From: DASRFA01 sp035651755
GTDB taxonomy: Bacteria > Desulfobacterota > Binatia > UBA12015
Assembly (NCBI GenBank): GCA_035651755.1
Contig: DASRFA010000040.1
Span: forward strand, 248,001 to 312,000
Direction: 5' to 3'
DNA: 64,000 nucleotides
The notes under the pieces are model-generated. The model saw nothing but the letters and a program-made list of their open reading frames with translations. It had not been told where the DNA came from and searched no databases. Shown piece by piece: positions 50,022-59,501 of the stretch. The translations under genes and the position numbers were made by a program. Position 1 is the first letter of the stretch; each line of letters starts with the position of its first letter.

Positions 50022-50196
50022 TAGGGGAGCCTCCGGCCGCCGCACGCGCGGGTGGGGACCATGCAGCGCGCGAGCGAGCCCTGCGGGCGCCCGCGCATTG
50101 CGCAGGGCAGCGGACCGGGGCAGCGGAAACTAGGGCCGGGGACGGCGGGGCGGCAGTGCGCGAGCCGTCGATCCCGCGCCCGGAGCGGGCGCTGCG

Positions 50197-52296
50197 ATGT
50201 ACGAGCGTTTCTTTGGACTTGATGAGCTGCCGTTCCAGCTCACCCCCGATCCGCGCTACCTGTTCCTCTCGTCGAAGCACCGCGAGGCGCTCGGGCACCT
50301 GGTGTACGGCATCCGCGAGGGTGCCGGCTTCGTGTGCATCACGGGGGAGATCGGCGCCGGCAAGACGACGCTCCTGCGGGCGCTCCTGCGCGAGGCTGAC
50401 GAGTCGACGAAGTACGCGTACATTCTGAACCCGGTCCTCGCCGGCGTCGAGCTCCTGCAGGAGATCAACCACGAGCTCGGCGTGCAGACGACCGGCACGC
50501 GGCGCGAGCTCCTGGCGGCGCTGAACCAGGCGCTCGTCGACCAGAAGGCGCTCGGCCGGCGCGTGGTGCTGGTGATCGACGAGGCGCAGGCGCTCGACGG
50601 GGCGATCCTGGAGCAGCTACGGCTCCTCTCGAACTTCGAGACCGAAAGCGCGAAGCTCGTGCAGATCGTGCTGGTCGGTCAGCCGGAGCTGCGCGACCTG
50701 CTCGCGCGCCCGGACCTCGAGCAGCTGAACCAGCGGATCACCGTTCGCTGGCACCTCGGACGCCTCGATCGCGGGGAAACCGCCCAGTACATCGCGCACC
50801 GTGTGCGAACCGCGGGCCAGACGCGCAGCCTCTTCACGCCCGGCGGGATCGCGGCGATCCACGCCTACGCGCGCGGCATTCCGCGGCTCATCAACGTCGC
50901 CTCTCATCGCGCGCTCCTGGTGGCCTACGCGAGCGATCGCGCGCGGGTGAACCGCTTCGTCGTCCGGCGCGCGATCGCGGAGCTCCGGCGCCACGTCGCG
51001 CCCAGCCGCTCGGGAGCGACGCGCCAGGCCGCGTGGTCGGCGGGCGCCGCGGCCGCCGCCGTCGCGGTCGCGATCGGCGGAGTCCTTCTGTGGCAGCGCG
51101 GGCCCGGCGGCCGCATGGTGGGCGCCGCCGCGACCTCTTCGGCCGGCTCGACGAGCGCGGCGGACGCCGCGCGCGCGGCGGGCGGCAGCACATCGTCGGC
51201 GACCGGCGAGACGCGCTCGCCCGCCGGCGCCCCCGCGGTTGGCGCCGCGGCGGCTGCGGGGGCAGGGGCGGCGCCCGATGCGGAAAGCCCACCGGCAGCG
51301 CCCCCGGTGCCGGCCTCGCTCGCGAGCGCACCGGACTCCGGAGCGCCGGCGGCTCCGCCGCCGGTCGCGGCGCCGCCGGCGGCCGCGCGGGCCGAGACGG
51401 CCGCGCACGCCGGCGACGGCGCCGTCGTCGCCGCGAGCGGCGGCACCGCTACGGCCGGCGCTCCGCCGGCAGCGGCGGCGGCGGGCGCGGGCGCGACCAG
51501 CGCGCCACCGGGCGCGCCGGCGAAGAGCGACACGCCCGGCGATACGGCCGCCGGCGGCGACGCCGTCGTCGAAGCGGCGGAGCCCGCCGCCGACGCCGAG
51601 CGCGCGATGCTCTTCGACGCCCTCCGCCAGACGACGCCGGGCAACAGCGCCTATGAAGCGACGGAAGCGCTCCTGCACGCGTGGGGCGTCGCGGCGCTCA
51701 CGCCGCAGGAGGCGGCGCGGCCGACGCTCGACCTCCAGACGATCGGCAGGTCGCGTGGGCTCGAGTACCTGTCGTTTTCCGGAAACCTGAACCTCCTGCG
51801 CGTTCTCGACCTGCCCGCCATCCTGGAGCTCGCGCCCGACGACGGGTCCGCGTCGCGCTTCGTCGCCGTCTCGCACCTCGACGACGACACGACACGCGTC
51901 GCGATCGGCCGCAGCTCGGTCGACGTGTCTCCCGCCGTGCTCGCCGACGCCTGGTTCGGAAAGGCGCACCTCTTCTGGCGCGACCTCGACCGCCTCGGCG
52001 GTCTGCTCGCCGTCGGATCGGTCAACCCCAAAGTGAAGCGACTGCACGAGCTGCTGCGCGGCGTGGGCGTCTACAGCGGTCCGGATTCGACGGTGTTCTC
52101 GCCCGACACGGAGGCCGCGGTGCTGCGCTTCCAGCGCGCGAAGCGGCTGTTCGCCGACGGCAAGGCCGGGCCGCTCACGATGATCACGCTCTACCAGAGC
52201 GTCGCCGCCGACCGGGTGCCGCGGCTCGGTGGCGAAACGGCGCGCTCGCCGCGCGCCGCGGAGGCGAGGATCGGCATGGGCGGGGGGTGGAATTGA
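50197..52296 (+). CDS. ExeA/GspA-type secretion ATPase with peptidoglycan-binding domain
   Basis: The 699-residue protein starts MYERFFGLDELPFQLTPDP, a signature of ExeA-type ATPases. It has GEIGAGKTTLLRALL (Walker A) and VLVIDEAQALD (Walker B). A single membrane helix (AGAAAAAVAVAIGGVLLWQ) precedes a long Ala/Pro-rich periplasmic linker. The C-terminal part ends with a peptidoglycan-binding domain (NPKVKRLHELLRGVGVYSG and AAVLRFQRAKRLFADGKAG). ExeA/GspAB helps type II secretin assembly through the wall. It overlaps the next gene by four bases. Confidence 0.8.
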   Translation: MYERFFGLDELPFQLTPDPRYLFLSSKHREALGHLVYGIREGAGFVCITGEIGAGKTTLLRALLREADESTKYAYILNPVLAGVELLQEINHELGVQTTGTRRELLAALNQALVDQKALGRRVVLVIDEAQALDGAILEQLRLLSNFETESAKLVQIVLVGQPELRDLLARPDLEQLNQRITVRWHLGRLDRGETAQYIAHRVRTAGQTRSLFTPGGIAAIHAYARGIPRLINVASHRALLVAYASDRARVNRFVVRRAIAELRRHVAPSRSGATRQAAWSAGAAAAAVAVAIGGVLLWQRGPGGRMVGAAATSSAGSTSAADAARAAGGSTSSATGETRSPAGAPAVGAAAAAGAGAAPDAESPPAAPPVPASLASAPDSGAPAAPPPVAAPPAAARAETAAHAGDGAVVAASGGTATAGAPPAAAAAGAGATSAPPGAPAKSDTPGDTAAGGDAVVEAAEPAADAERAMLFDALRQTTPGNSAYEATEALLHAWGVAALTPQEAARPTLDLQTIGRSRGLEYLSFSGNLNLLRVLDLPAILELAPDDGSASRFVAVSHLDDDTTRVAIGRSSVDVSPAVLADAWFGKAHLFWRDLDRLGGLLAVGSVNPKVKRLHELLRGVGVYSGPDSTVFSPDTEAAVLRFQRAKRLFADGKAGPLTMITLYQSVAADRVPRLGGETARSPRAAEARIGMGGGWN

Positions 52297-53630
52297 GCAC
52301 GATCCTGGAGGTCCTGCGGAAGGCGCAGGAGGATGCGCGCCGCAAGCCGGAGCCGGGAAAGGTCCCGGGCGGGCTCTTCGACGATGCCGAGCGACGACGG
52401 CGGCGCCGGCGGCTCCTCTTCGCGGTGGGCGCGGTCGTGGTTCTGGGCTTCGTCGGCGGATGGTGGTTCGGCGCGCGCCTCCGCGCACCCGAGCCGACGG
52501 CGGAGGACGACGGTCGGCTCGCCGTCGCGGACGCGACGTCGCCGGGCCGCGACGCGGAGCCTTCCGCAGCGCGGTCGCCCGGAGCCGAACCGGGCATCGG
52601 CGGGACGTCGGCGGCGCCGGAGACGAAGGCCGAGGAGCCACCCGCGGCGAAGACGGCGCCCGCGCCAGCACCCGCGACGGCGCCCGGTGCGGTCGAGGAC
52701 GCGCGTAGAGCCGCACCGCCTGCCCCCGAAGGCTCGGGTGCCGCGGCGCAGCCGCCGTCCGTGCCCGCGGCGCCGCCTGCGGCCGCAAAGGCGGCGCCGC
52801 AGGTTCCTCCGGCCGCGCTGCGCGCCCGCGCCGGCGACGCGTCGTCCGAGACGGCGCTCGCCGCACAGCGCGCCGCGATCCGCGCGGGCCGCGCGCGAGA
52901 GACCGAGCCGGCTTCGGATACCGCGTCGGCGGAGGCCGCGGCGCCGGCGGCGCCGGTCGGAGAGCGGCGCGCGCCGTCGTACATGGACGCGGGCGTCCCG
53001 GCGTTCGGACCGGCCGGACCGACGGCAGAAGGCGCAGCGCCCGCGCCGCGGCTGCGCGCGATCCAGCGCCCGCTCCGTGGGACGGAAGCCTCGCGCGTGC
53101 AGCTCGCCGACCGGGCGGCGGCACCGCCTCCCGCGGCAGTCGCACCCGCCGCGCCTCGCGCGGCCGGAAGCTTCCGGGACAGCGACGAGGTGCGGATCGG
53201 CACCGCGGAGCGCGAGAAGCCGGCGCCCGAGCCGCGCGAGGCGCGCGCCGATCAGCGGCTCGCGCGCGCCGAGTCGCCTCTCGGCGGCGCCGCGGACGTT
53301 CGCGCCGAATCCGCGGCCGGGGCGGCCGCGGCGGCGGCGCGCGACCTCGCGCCGGCGCCCGCACGGCCGCCCCTCGCCGCGAGCGACGACGGCGACGTCC
53401 TCGCGCGCGCCCTGCGCCGCTCGCCGACCGGCGCTCCCGACGTCAAGATCAACATCGTGTCGTGGTCCGCGACGCCGGGCCGCCGCTTCGCCTTCGTGCG
53501 GGTCGACGGCAGCCAGGTGACGCAGGTGCGGGAGGGCGATGAGATCGGCGGCTTGAAGGTGAAGCACATCTTCCAGCAAGCCGTCGAGTTCGGCCACGGC
53601 GACTCGAGCTTCGTGCTGCGGGCCAATTGA
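52293..53630 (+). CDS. GspB-like secretion assembly protein
   Basis: It starts at TTG 52293, within the stop region of the preceding gene (4-base overlap). STILEVLRKAQEDARRKPEPG is a typical GspB/ExeB opening. A membrane helix follows (LLFAVGAVVVLGFVGGWWF), then a long Ala/Pro/Gly-rich linker, and a C-terminal PDZ-like module (VKINIVSWSATPGRRFAFVR, DEIGGLKVKHIF). It is the partner of the ExeA-like ATPase. The linker is unusually long. Confidence 0.75.
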   Translation: MSTILEVLRKAQEDARRKPEPGKVPGGLFDDAERRRRRRRLLFAVGAVVVLGFVGGWWFGARLRAPEPTAEDDGRLAVADATSPGRDAEPSAARSPGAEPGIGGTSAAPETKAEEPPAAKTAPAPAPATAPGAVEDARRAAPPAPEGSGAAAQPPSVPAAPPAAAKAAPQVPPAALRARAGDASSETALAAQRAAIRAGRARETEPASDTASAEAAAPAAPVGERRAPSYMDAGVPAFGPAGPTAEGAAPAPRLRAIQRPLRGTEASRVQLADRAAAPPPAAVAPAAPRAAGSFRDSDEVRIGTAEREKPAPEPREARADQRLARAESPLGGAADVRAESAAGAAAAAARDLAPAPARPPLAASDDGDVLARALRRSPTGAPDVKINIVSWSATPGRRFAFVRVDGSQVTQVREGDEIGGLKVKHIFQQAVEFGHGDSSFVLRAN

Positions 53631-53633
53631 AAC

Positions 53634-53678
53634 GAGGGGATCTTCCCCTCGCCCTAGTCGGGCAAAGCCCGACTAGGG
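53634..53678 (+). repeat. Two strong hairpins downstream of gspB
   Basis: GAGGGGA-TCT-TCCCCTC (53634-53650) and CCCTAGTCGGGC-AAA-GCCCGACTAGGG (53652-53678) are perfect stems. No T-run follows, so they may be terminators or dispersed palindromes. The inner CGGGCAAAGCCCG recurs inverted at 56681-56693. Confidence 0.7.
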
Positions 53679-53772
53679 TCCCAGTCCCCAGGTCGCTTCG
53701 CTCCGCGCGCGATCCTGCCGGTGGAGCGATCAGGTAGCGGCTTCGTGGGCGCCGACCGGACCTGCGGTCCGC

Positions 53773-54543
53773 CTACCCCCGCATGAACATGCCGCCGTCG
53801 ACGCAGAGGATCTGGCCGGTGATCATCTTGCTGTCGTCGGATGCGAGGAAGACCGCGGTGCCGCAGAGGTCCTCGGCCTCGAGCGGGTGTTTGATCGCCA
53901 TCATCATGTTGACGATCATGTCGATGATCTCGGGCTGAACGGACTTCTTCGTCGCCTCGGTCATCGTCGGGCCCGGCGCGATCGCGTTGACGCGGATGCC
54001 GTGCGGCCCGCCGGCCGCGGCGAGGAAGTGGGTCATCGCGTTGATGGCCGCCTTTGTCACGCTGTAGTGGAAGCTCGGCATCTCCTCGTGCGGCACGTAG
54101 AACGTCGCGTACGCCGCGCCCGAGCTCTGCGTGATGATCGACCCCTTCCCCTGCTGCTTCATGTAGGGGTAGACCGCGCGGCACGAGAGCCACGTGCCGA
54201 AGTAGTTCACCGAGAAGATCTTCTTCAGGTACTCGAACGAATGGTTCTGGTTGTCGATGTCGTAGTAGATCGCCGCATTGGCGATCAGCGTGTCGATCCG
54301 TCCCCAGCGATCGACGACCGCCTTCGCCATCGCGTTCGAGCTGTCCTCGCTCGACACGTCGACGTGGACGAACATCGCGTCGCCGCCCTGTCGCTTCAGG
54401 TCGGCGGCGACCGCCTCGCCCTTCTCGCGGTTGATGTCGGCCACGGCGACCTTCGCGCCCTCGGCGACGAAGCGCCGCGCGTAGGCCTCGCCGATTCCCT
54501 GGCCGCCGCCGGTGATGATGGTCACGTTGTCCTTCAGCTTCAT
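53773..54543 (-). CDS. SDR-family oxidoreductase
   Basis: ATG 54543 gives 256 residues. TGGGQGIGEAYARRF (cofactor motif), LIANAAIYYDID, a Ser-Tyr-Lys set (SSGAAYATFY; YSVTKAAINAM), and ILCVDGGMFMRG are the classical short-chain dehydrogenase features. It is divergent from a TetR-type gene, which may regulate it. Substrate unknown. Confidence 0.85.
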   Translation of the reverse strand: MKLKDNVTIITGGGQGIGEAYARRFVAEGAKVAVADINREKGEAVAADLKRQGGDAMFVHVDVSSEDSSNAMAKAVVDRWGRIDTLIANAAIYYDIDNQNHSFEYLKKIFSVNYFGTWLSCRAVYPYMKQQGKGSIITQSSGAAYATFYVPHEEMPSFHYSVTKAAINAMTHFLAAAGGPHGIRVNAIAPGPTMTEATKKSVQPEIIDMIVNMMMAIKHPLEAEDLCGTAVFLASDDSKMITGQILCVDGGMFMRG

Positions 54544-54723
54544 CGTGTTCCCGCCCCTCCGCGCGCCGCGCGGGACGCGCGCTCGGTCGAACGATCGAAT
54601 GAACGGATTCCGCGCTCGTAGCACGAACCGCGAAGCCGTCGCGAGGCGGTGGGGGCGGGCGGGCATGCGCCGGTCGAAGGGCGGTGGGCTTGACTCGACC
54701 CGACCCATCGGAATACTGGAGAC

Positions 54724-54735
54724 GACCGATCGGTC
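54724..54735. promoter_or_regulatory. TetR-type operator
   Basis: GACCGATCGGTC is a perfect 12-base palindrome, followed at once by GGTCG. It lies 14 bases before ATG 54749, between divergent SDR and TetR-like genes. Confidence 0.55.
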
Positions 54736-54748
54736 GGTCGCTTTTGCC

Positions 54749-55399
54749 ATGGCAAACCCCGTGCTCGACAGCGACGCCGAGCTCAGCTCGCGCGACAAGA
54801 TCCTCGACGCCGCAGAGGCGCTCTTCGCGAAGCGCGGCTACGCCGGCGTGGGCTTGCGGGAGCTCGCCGAGGTCGTCGGGCTCGGGAAGTCGTCGCTCTT
54901 CCATCATTTCAAGAACAAGCCCGAGCTCTACGCGGCGGTGGCGGCGCGGATCCTGGGACGCATCGAGACCCGCCTCGTCCGGAGCCTCGCGGCGGGCGGG
55001 ACGCCGATCGAGCGTCTCGAGCGCCTGCTCGACGACCTGATCGACCTCCTCGCCGCCAACCCGAACTACGCGCGCGTCCTCCTGCGATCGCTGTTCGAGG
55101 ACGACGACCTCGCCGGCGAGATGCCGGAGGAGATCGAAGCGCACCGGGCGATCGAGAGCAGCATGGGCATGATGGGCCAGCTGCTGCGCGAGGGAATGAG
55201 CGCGGGGCAATTCCGCGCGGTGAACGTCCAGCACCTGCTGCTCACGCTCGTCGGACAGGTCGTGTTCCCGTTCGCGTCCGGCGACTTCGGCCTCGAGATC
55301 CTCGGTCGCGACATCTTCGACCCGGCCGAGGTGAAGCGGCGGAAGAAGGAGCTGCGCGACCTGCTGCGCTTCGGGGTGGTCGCGCAGCGCGCGCGCTGA
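54749..55399 (+). CDS. TetR-family regulator
   Basis: The 216-residue protein has the TetR N-terminus: SSRDKILDAAEALFAKRGYAG, LRELAEVVGLGKSSLFHHFKNKPELYAAV. The C-terminal ligand domain follows (LLLTLVGQVVFPFASG). The palindrome at 54724 probably is its site. It likely controls the divergent SDR gene and the diiron protein 85 bases downstream. Confidence 0.85.
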   Translation: MANPVLDSDAELSSRDKILDAAEALFAKRGYAGVGLRELAEVVGLGKSSLFHHFKNKPELYAAVAARILGRIETRLVRSLAAGGTPIERLERLLDDLIDLLAANPNYARVLLRSLFEDDDLAGEMPEEIEAHRAIESSMGMMGQLLREGMSAGQFRAVNVQHLLLTLVGQVVFPFASGDFGLEILGRDIFDPAEVKRRKKELRDLLRFGVVAQRAR

Positions 55400-55483
55400 G
55401 GCGACGCAAGGGCGACGCCCGGCGGACGAGATGAAGACCTTTCGAGCGACGGCGGTCTGAAGGAAGGCAGAGGGAGCAGATCG

Positions 55484-56563
55484 ATGGAAAAGATCCTCGC
55501 GGAATACCGGCGCAACGTGGGCGACTTCGAGGTCGTCGACGTCGACCAGGACAAGATCGCGGAGCTGCGCGGGCAGCTCGACGTCGACGTGCCGCTCGAT
55601 CTGCACTGGACGTGGAACTACGCGAGCGAGGTCGAGGAGCTGCGCGCGCTCTACGAGCGCGGCAAGAAGGGCCAGTGGAACGCCGAGGAGGACCTCGACT
55701 GGTCGGCCGCGCTGCCGCGCGACGAGTGGTTCCTGCCGCGCGAGAACCTGCTCGTCCTCCCTACGATCCTCACGTTCATGGGGGCCGACGAGAAGACCTG
55801 CCTCGAGGCGGCGATGGACGAGTTCGCGTTCACGCTGTCGCAGCTGCTCCACGGCGAGCAGGCGGCGCTCCAGCTGTGCGGCCAGCTCACGAACTGCTGC
55901 CCGACGATGGACGCGAAGTTCTACGCGGCGTCTCAGGTCGCCGACGAGGCGCGCCACGTCGAGGTCCTGGCGAAGTTCCTGCAGCGCAAGGTCGGGACGA
56001 TCTACCCGATCGGCGCGACGCTGAAGGTGCTCCTCGACAAGCTGCTCGAGGCGCCGACCTGGAAGACGAAGACGCTCGGCATGCAGACGCTCTTCGAGGG
56101 CATGGCGGTCGGCATCTTCGACATGCTGCAGAAGGGCTCGTCGAACCCGCTCCTCTCCGACATGATCCGACGCGTCAAGCAGGACGAGGCGCGCCACGCC
56201 GCGTTCGGCATCCTGACGATGCGCCGCACCGTCCGCGACGCGACGCCGGACGAGATGATCGAGATGGAGGACTTCGCGTTCAACATCCTGGAGACGCTGA
56301 ACGCGAACCAGCAGCTGGACATGCTGCGACTCCTCGCGCCGAAGTACGGCCTCGATCCGGACAACGTCGTGCAGATGGGCCTCGGCCTCCCCGACTGGGC
56401 GAAGATCAACAGCGACATCTTCATGCACACCGTCGTCCCGAACCTCGCGCGTCTCGGCCTCATCACCGAGCGCACCGAGGCCGGCTACCGCGCGCGCGGC
56501 ATCCTCTTCGGCGACCGCTTCGGCACCGGCATCGACTCCGACGTCCAAGCCAGCATGAATTGA
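55484..56563 (+). CDS. Ferritin-like diiron protein
   Basis: The 359-residue protein has two E...ExxH-like motifs, LLHGEQAALQ with VADEARHVEVLAKFL, and LQKGSSNPLLSDMI with VKQDEARHAAFGIL, forming a diiron four-helix bundle. It resembles AurF/RNR-R2-like oxidases rather than ferritin storage proteins. It is flanked by TetR/SDR genes, suggesting a role in oxidising an aromatic or fatty substrate. Confidence 0.7.
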   Translation: MEKILAEYRRNVGDFEVVDVDQDKIAELRGQLDVDVPLDLHWTWNYASEVEELRALYERGKKGQWNAEEDLDWSAALPRDEWFLPRENLLVLPTILTFMGADEKTCLEAAMDEFAFTLSQLLHGEQAALQLCGQLTNCCPTMDAKFYAASQVADEARHVEVLAKFLQRKVGTIYPIGATLKVLLDKLLEAPTWKTKTLGMQTLFEGMAVGIFDMLQKGSSNPLLSDMIRRVKQDEARHAAFGILTMRRTVRDATPDEMIEMEDFAFNILETLNANQQLDMLRLLAPKYGLDPDNVVQMGLGLPDWAKINSDIFMHTVVPNLARLGLITERTEAGYRARGILFGDRFGTGIDSDVQASMN

Positions 56564-56680
56564 CACCGTCCGCGCAACGCACCCGCGCGCGGCCGGCGAA
56601 GCGACCGCAGGGAGTGCGGTCCCGCTCGGCTTCGCCGAACGGGGCGAGGGAGGCGTTTCCCTCGTTCGACGACTCCCCGG

Positions 56681-56718
56681 CGGGCTTTGCCCGAAGGGGC
56701 GAGGGGAGAGATCCCCTC
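56681..56718 (+). repeat. Dyad-rich intergenic segment
   Basis: CGGGC-TTT-GCCCG (56681-56693) and GAGGGGA-GAGA-TCCCCTC (56701-56718) repeat the two stem motifs seen at 53634-53678. Both sets lie in gaps between genes read towards each other. Confidence 0.6.
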
Positions 56719-56723
56719 CTGAA

Positions 56724-57560
56724 CTAGATGACGGTGCCGCCGTTGGGCGACAGCACCTGGCCGGTGAAGTAGCTCGAGCCGGGGCTCGCCAGGAAGAGCG
56801 CGGTCGCGGCGATCTCGCGCGCTTCGCCGAGTCGTCCGAGCGGGGTCTGCGCGGCGATCAGGGCGGTCTGCGCGGCGCGCTGGTCGCCCAGCACGTCGAG
56901 GATCGGGGTGTCGATGTAGCCGGGCGCGATCGCGTTCACGAGGATGCCGAGCGGCGCGACGTCGCGGGCGACCGCCTTGGTGAGCCCGATGATGCCGGCC
57001 TTCGCGGCGGAGTAGTGCGGTACGCTGGCGATCCCGGTCAGGCCGGCGATGCTCGCGAGGTTGATGATGCGGCCGCTCCGGCGCGGCGACATGAGCCGCA
57101 GCGCCTCGCGCGTCCCGTGGAACGTCCCGGTCAGGTGGACCGCGATCATGCGCGACCAGCGCTCGTCGGAGAGGCGCGCTGCCGCGTCGAGCGACGTCGT
57201 GATGCGGCCGCTCTCGAGGACCTCCGCCAGCTGCTTCTGCAGGCGGGCCTGCGTCTCGGGATCGCTGTCGGCGTAGCCGGCGTTGTTCACCATCACGTCG
57301 AGGCGATCCCCGGTCGCGCGCGCGACGGCGGCGAGCCAGGCCGCGACCGCCGCCGGGTCCGCGACGTCGCCCACCTGTGGCCCGCACTCGAGTGCGCCGC
57401 CGATGCCCGCGAGATCGTCGTGCGTCCTCTCCGCGGCTTCCCGGCGCAGGTCGTTGATGCCGACCTGCGCGCCCGCGCGCGCCAACGCGAGCGCGATCTC
57501 GCGGCCGAGGCCGGATCCGGCGCCGGTGACGAATGCGATCTTGCCGTCGAGCTCGGCCAT
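56724..57560 (-). CDS. SDR-family oxidoreductase
   Basis: From ATG 57560 the protein has 278 residues. FVTGAGSGLGREIALALA is the cofactor motif. VMVNNAGYADSD, NLASIAGLTG, YSAAKAGIIGLTKAVARD and NAIAPGYIDTPI are typical SDR features, and it ends FTGQVLSPNGGTVI. It converges on the diiron gene. Specific substrate unknown; FabG-like. Confidence 0.85.
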   Translation of the reverse strand: MAELDGKIAFVTGAGSGLGREIALALARAGAQVGINDLRREAAERTHDDLAGIGGALECGPQVGDVADPAAVAAWLAAVARATGDRLDVMVNNAGYADSDPETQARLQKQLAEVLESGRITTSLDAAARLSDERWSRMIAVHLTGTFHGTREALRLMSPRRSGRIINLASIAGLTGIASVPHYSAAKAGIIGLTKAVARDVAPLGILVNAIAPGYIDTPILDVLGDQRAAQTALIAAQTPLGRLGEAREIAATALFLASPGSSYFTGQVLSPNGGTVI

Positions 57561-57718
57561 GGTCGTTCCCCTTTCGCGCACCGGCGATGGCGCGCAGGCG
57601 CGATGAAACCACGGTCACGCCCCCGCGACCAGCCGCCGCGGGCCCGGCCGCTCCGGAGAGCGGCCGGCGCGCGGGCGGCGATTGCGCGCACGCGCGGCCC
57701 ATCGCTACCCTCGCCAAG

Positions 57719-58759
57719 GTGTCGCGCTCGTTCTCGATCGGCCCGACCGTCGTGTCGCCTGCACTGGTCCTGGCGCCCATGTCGGGCGTCACCGACATGG
57801 CGTTCCGGCGCCTCGTCCGCGAGTGCAGCCCGGGCGCGGTCGGCCTCGTCGTGAGCGAGTTCATCTCGATCGAGGGCCTGACGCGCCGCGACCTCAAGAG
57901 CCACCGGATGATGCGCTACCACCCGGGCGAGCATCCGATCGGGATCCAGATCTTCGGCGCTGACATCGACCGCATGGCCGAGGCGGCGGCGATCGTGCAG
58001 GAGACCGGCGTCGACCACGTCGACGTCAACTGCGGGTGCCCGGTTCCGAAGGTGGTGAAGCGGGGCGGCGGCGCTGAGCTGCTGCGTCGCCCGGCGCACC
58101 TCGAGCGCATGCTGCGCGCCGTCCGCCGCGAGCTGTCGGTCCCGCTCACGCTCAAGATCCGGATCGGCTGGGACGACGACTCGATCAACGGCGTCGAGAT
58201 CGCGCAGATGGCGGAAGCCGCCGGCGTCGCGCTGATCACCGTGCACGGGCGGACGCGCGTCCAGCTCTACGCCGGCGCGGCCGACTGGGAGCGCATCGCC
58301 GACGTCAAGCGCGCGGTCGGCGTGCCGGTCGTCGGAAGCGGCGACGTCGTGAGCGTCGCGACGGCGCGCGCGCGCTGGCAGCGCGGCGGCGTCGACGGCC
58401 TCGCGATCGGACGCGGGGCGATGGAGAACCCGTGGATCTTCGCGCAGCTCGCCGCCGATCTCGAAGGTCGCGAGGTGGCTGCGCCGACCGTGCGCGATCG
58501 CCTGCGCGCGCTCCGCCGCTACCGCGAGCTCCTCGACGAGGTCTATCCCGAGAAGGTGACCGCGGCTCGCTTGCGCGGCATGGCGTGCCGCGTCGCGAAG
58601 GGATTCCCGGGGAGCGCCGCGCTGCGCGAGGCGGTGACGCACACGCGCACGACGGCGGAGCTCCTCGCGGTGCTCGGCGCATTCGAGTCGCGGCTGACGG
58701 CGGAGTCGCGCCACGCGACCGGCGCGCCCGTCGCCGAAAGACAGCGACCCGCCGCGTGA
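57719..58759 (+). CDS. dusB: tRNA-dihydrouridine synthase (DusB-like)
   Basis: GTG 57719 gives 346 residues. LAPMSGVTDMAFRRLV, IGIQIFGADIDRMAEAA, VDVNCGCPVPKVVKRGGGAELL (catalytic Cys in NCGCP), LTLKIRIGWDD, HGRTRVQLYAG and VVGSGDVVS form the Dus flavoenzyme pattern. It reduces uridine in tRNA. It overlaps the HAD gene by four bases (GTGA). Confidence 0.85.
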   Translation: MSRSFSIGPTVVSPALVLAPMSGVTDMAFRRLVRECSPGAVGLVVSEFISIEGLTRRDLKSHRMMRYHPGEHPIGIQIFGADIDRMAEAAAIVQETGVDHVDVNCGCPVPKVVKRGGGAELLRRPAHLERMLRAVRRELSVPLTLKIRIGWDDDSINGVEIAQMAEAAGVALITVHGRTRVQLYAGAADWERIADVKRAVGVPVVGSGDVVSVATARARWQRGGVDGLAIGRGAMENPWIFAQLAADLEGREVAAPTVRDRLRALRRYRELLDEVYPEKVTAARLRGMACRVAKGFPGSAALREAVTHTRTTAELLAVLGAFESRLTAESRHATGAPVAERQRPAA

Positions 58760-59469
58760 GCGCCCGCGGCGGTGCGCGCGCCGTGCTCTTCGAACTCGAC
58801 GGGACGCTGCTCGCGTCGCGCGGGATCACGGCCGCCGTCGAGCGCGTCGCCGAGGAAGTGTTCGCCACGTCGGTGCGCTCGCTGAACGTGCGCGCCGACG
58901 GCATGACGGATCCCGAGATCCTCGCCTGCCTGCTCGGCTGCGCGGCGGACGGCGCACCGCCGGTCAGCCCGCGTCTCGTCGCCCGCTTCGAGGTCGCGTG
59001 GGCGCGCGCTCTCCGGAGCGCGATCGCGAGCGGCGACGTCGCGGTCGCGGCGCAGCCGGGCGCGCGCGAGCTCGTCGCGGCGCTGGCCGCGCGCGCGGAC
59101 TGCCGTCTCGGCGTCGTCACCGGGAACCTCCGCACGTCGGCGCGCGTCAAGCTCGACGCCGTCGGGCTCGCCGAACCCCTCGCGATCGGCGCCTACGGCA
59201 GCGACGCGCCGTCGCGCCGCCTCCTGCCGGCCCTCGCGCTCGCGCGCATCGCGCGCGCGACCGGTGCCGACGTCCCGGCAAGCGCGGCGGTCGTCGTCGG
59301 CGACACGCCGCACGACGTCGCGTGCGCGCGCGCCGCCGGCATGCGCTGCGTCCTGGTCGCGACCGGCGGGTACGATCGCGCCGAGCTCGCGGGCTGCGGC
59401 AGCGACGCGCTCCTCGACGACCTCGCCGATCGCGAGCGCGCCCTCGCGGCGATCCTCGGGGGCCCGTGA
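58756..59469 (+). CDS. HAD-like phosphatase with altered nucleophile motif
   Basis: Start GTG 58756 overlaps the dusB stop. The first motif is VLFELDGTLL, where most HAD phosphatases have D-x-D-G-T; the nucleophilic Asp is Glu here. LGVVTGNLRTSARVKLDAVGL and VVVGDTPHDVACARAAGM match motifs II-IV. Such a replacement usually abolishes phosphatase activity, so the protein may bind or regulate. Length 237. Confidence 0.7.
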   Translation: MSARGGARAVLFELDGTLLASRGITAAVERVAEEVFATSVRSLNVRADGMTDPEILACLLGCAADGAPPVSPRLVARFEVAWARALRSAIASGDVAVAAQPGARELVAALAARADCRLGVVTGNLRTSARVKLDAVGLAEPLAIGAYGSDAPSRRLLPALALARIARATGADVPASAAVVVGDTPHDVACARAAGMRCVLVATGGYDRAELAGCGSDALLDDLADRERALAAILGGP

Positions 59470-59501
59470 GCGCCCGTCGCACGCGAACGCGTGGAAAGCC
59501 G

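Noticed and set aside
50030..50196. Riboswitch in the long leader of exeA
   Set aside because: The leader is GC-rich and could fold, but matches no riboswitch consensus that I know.
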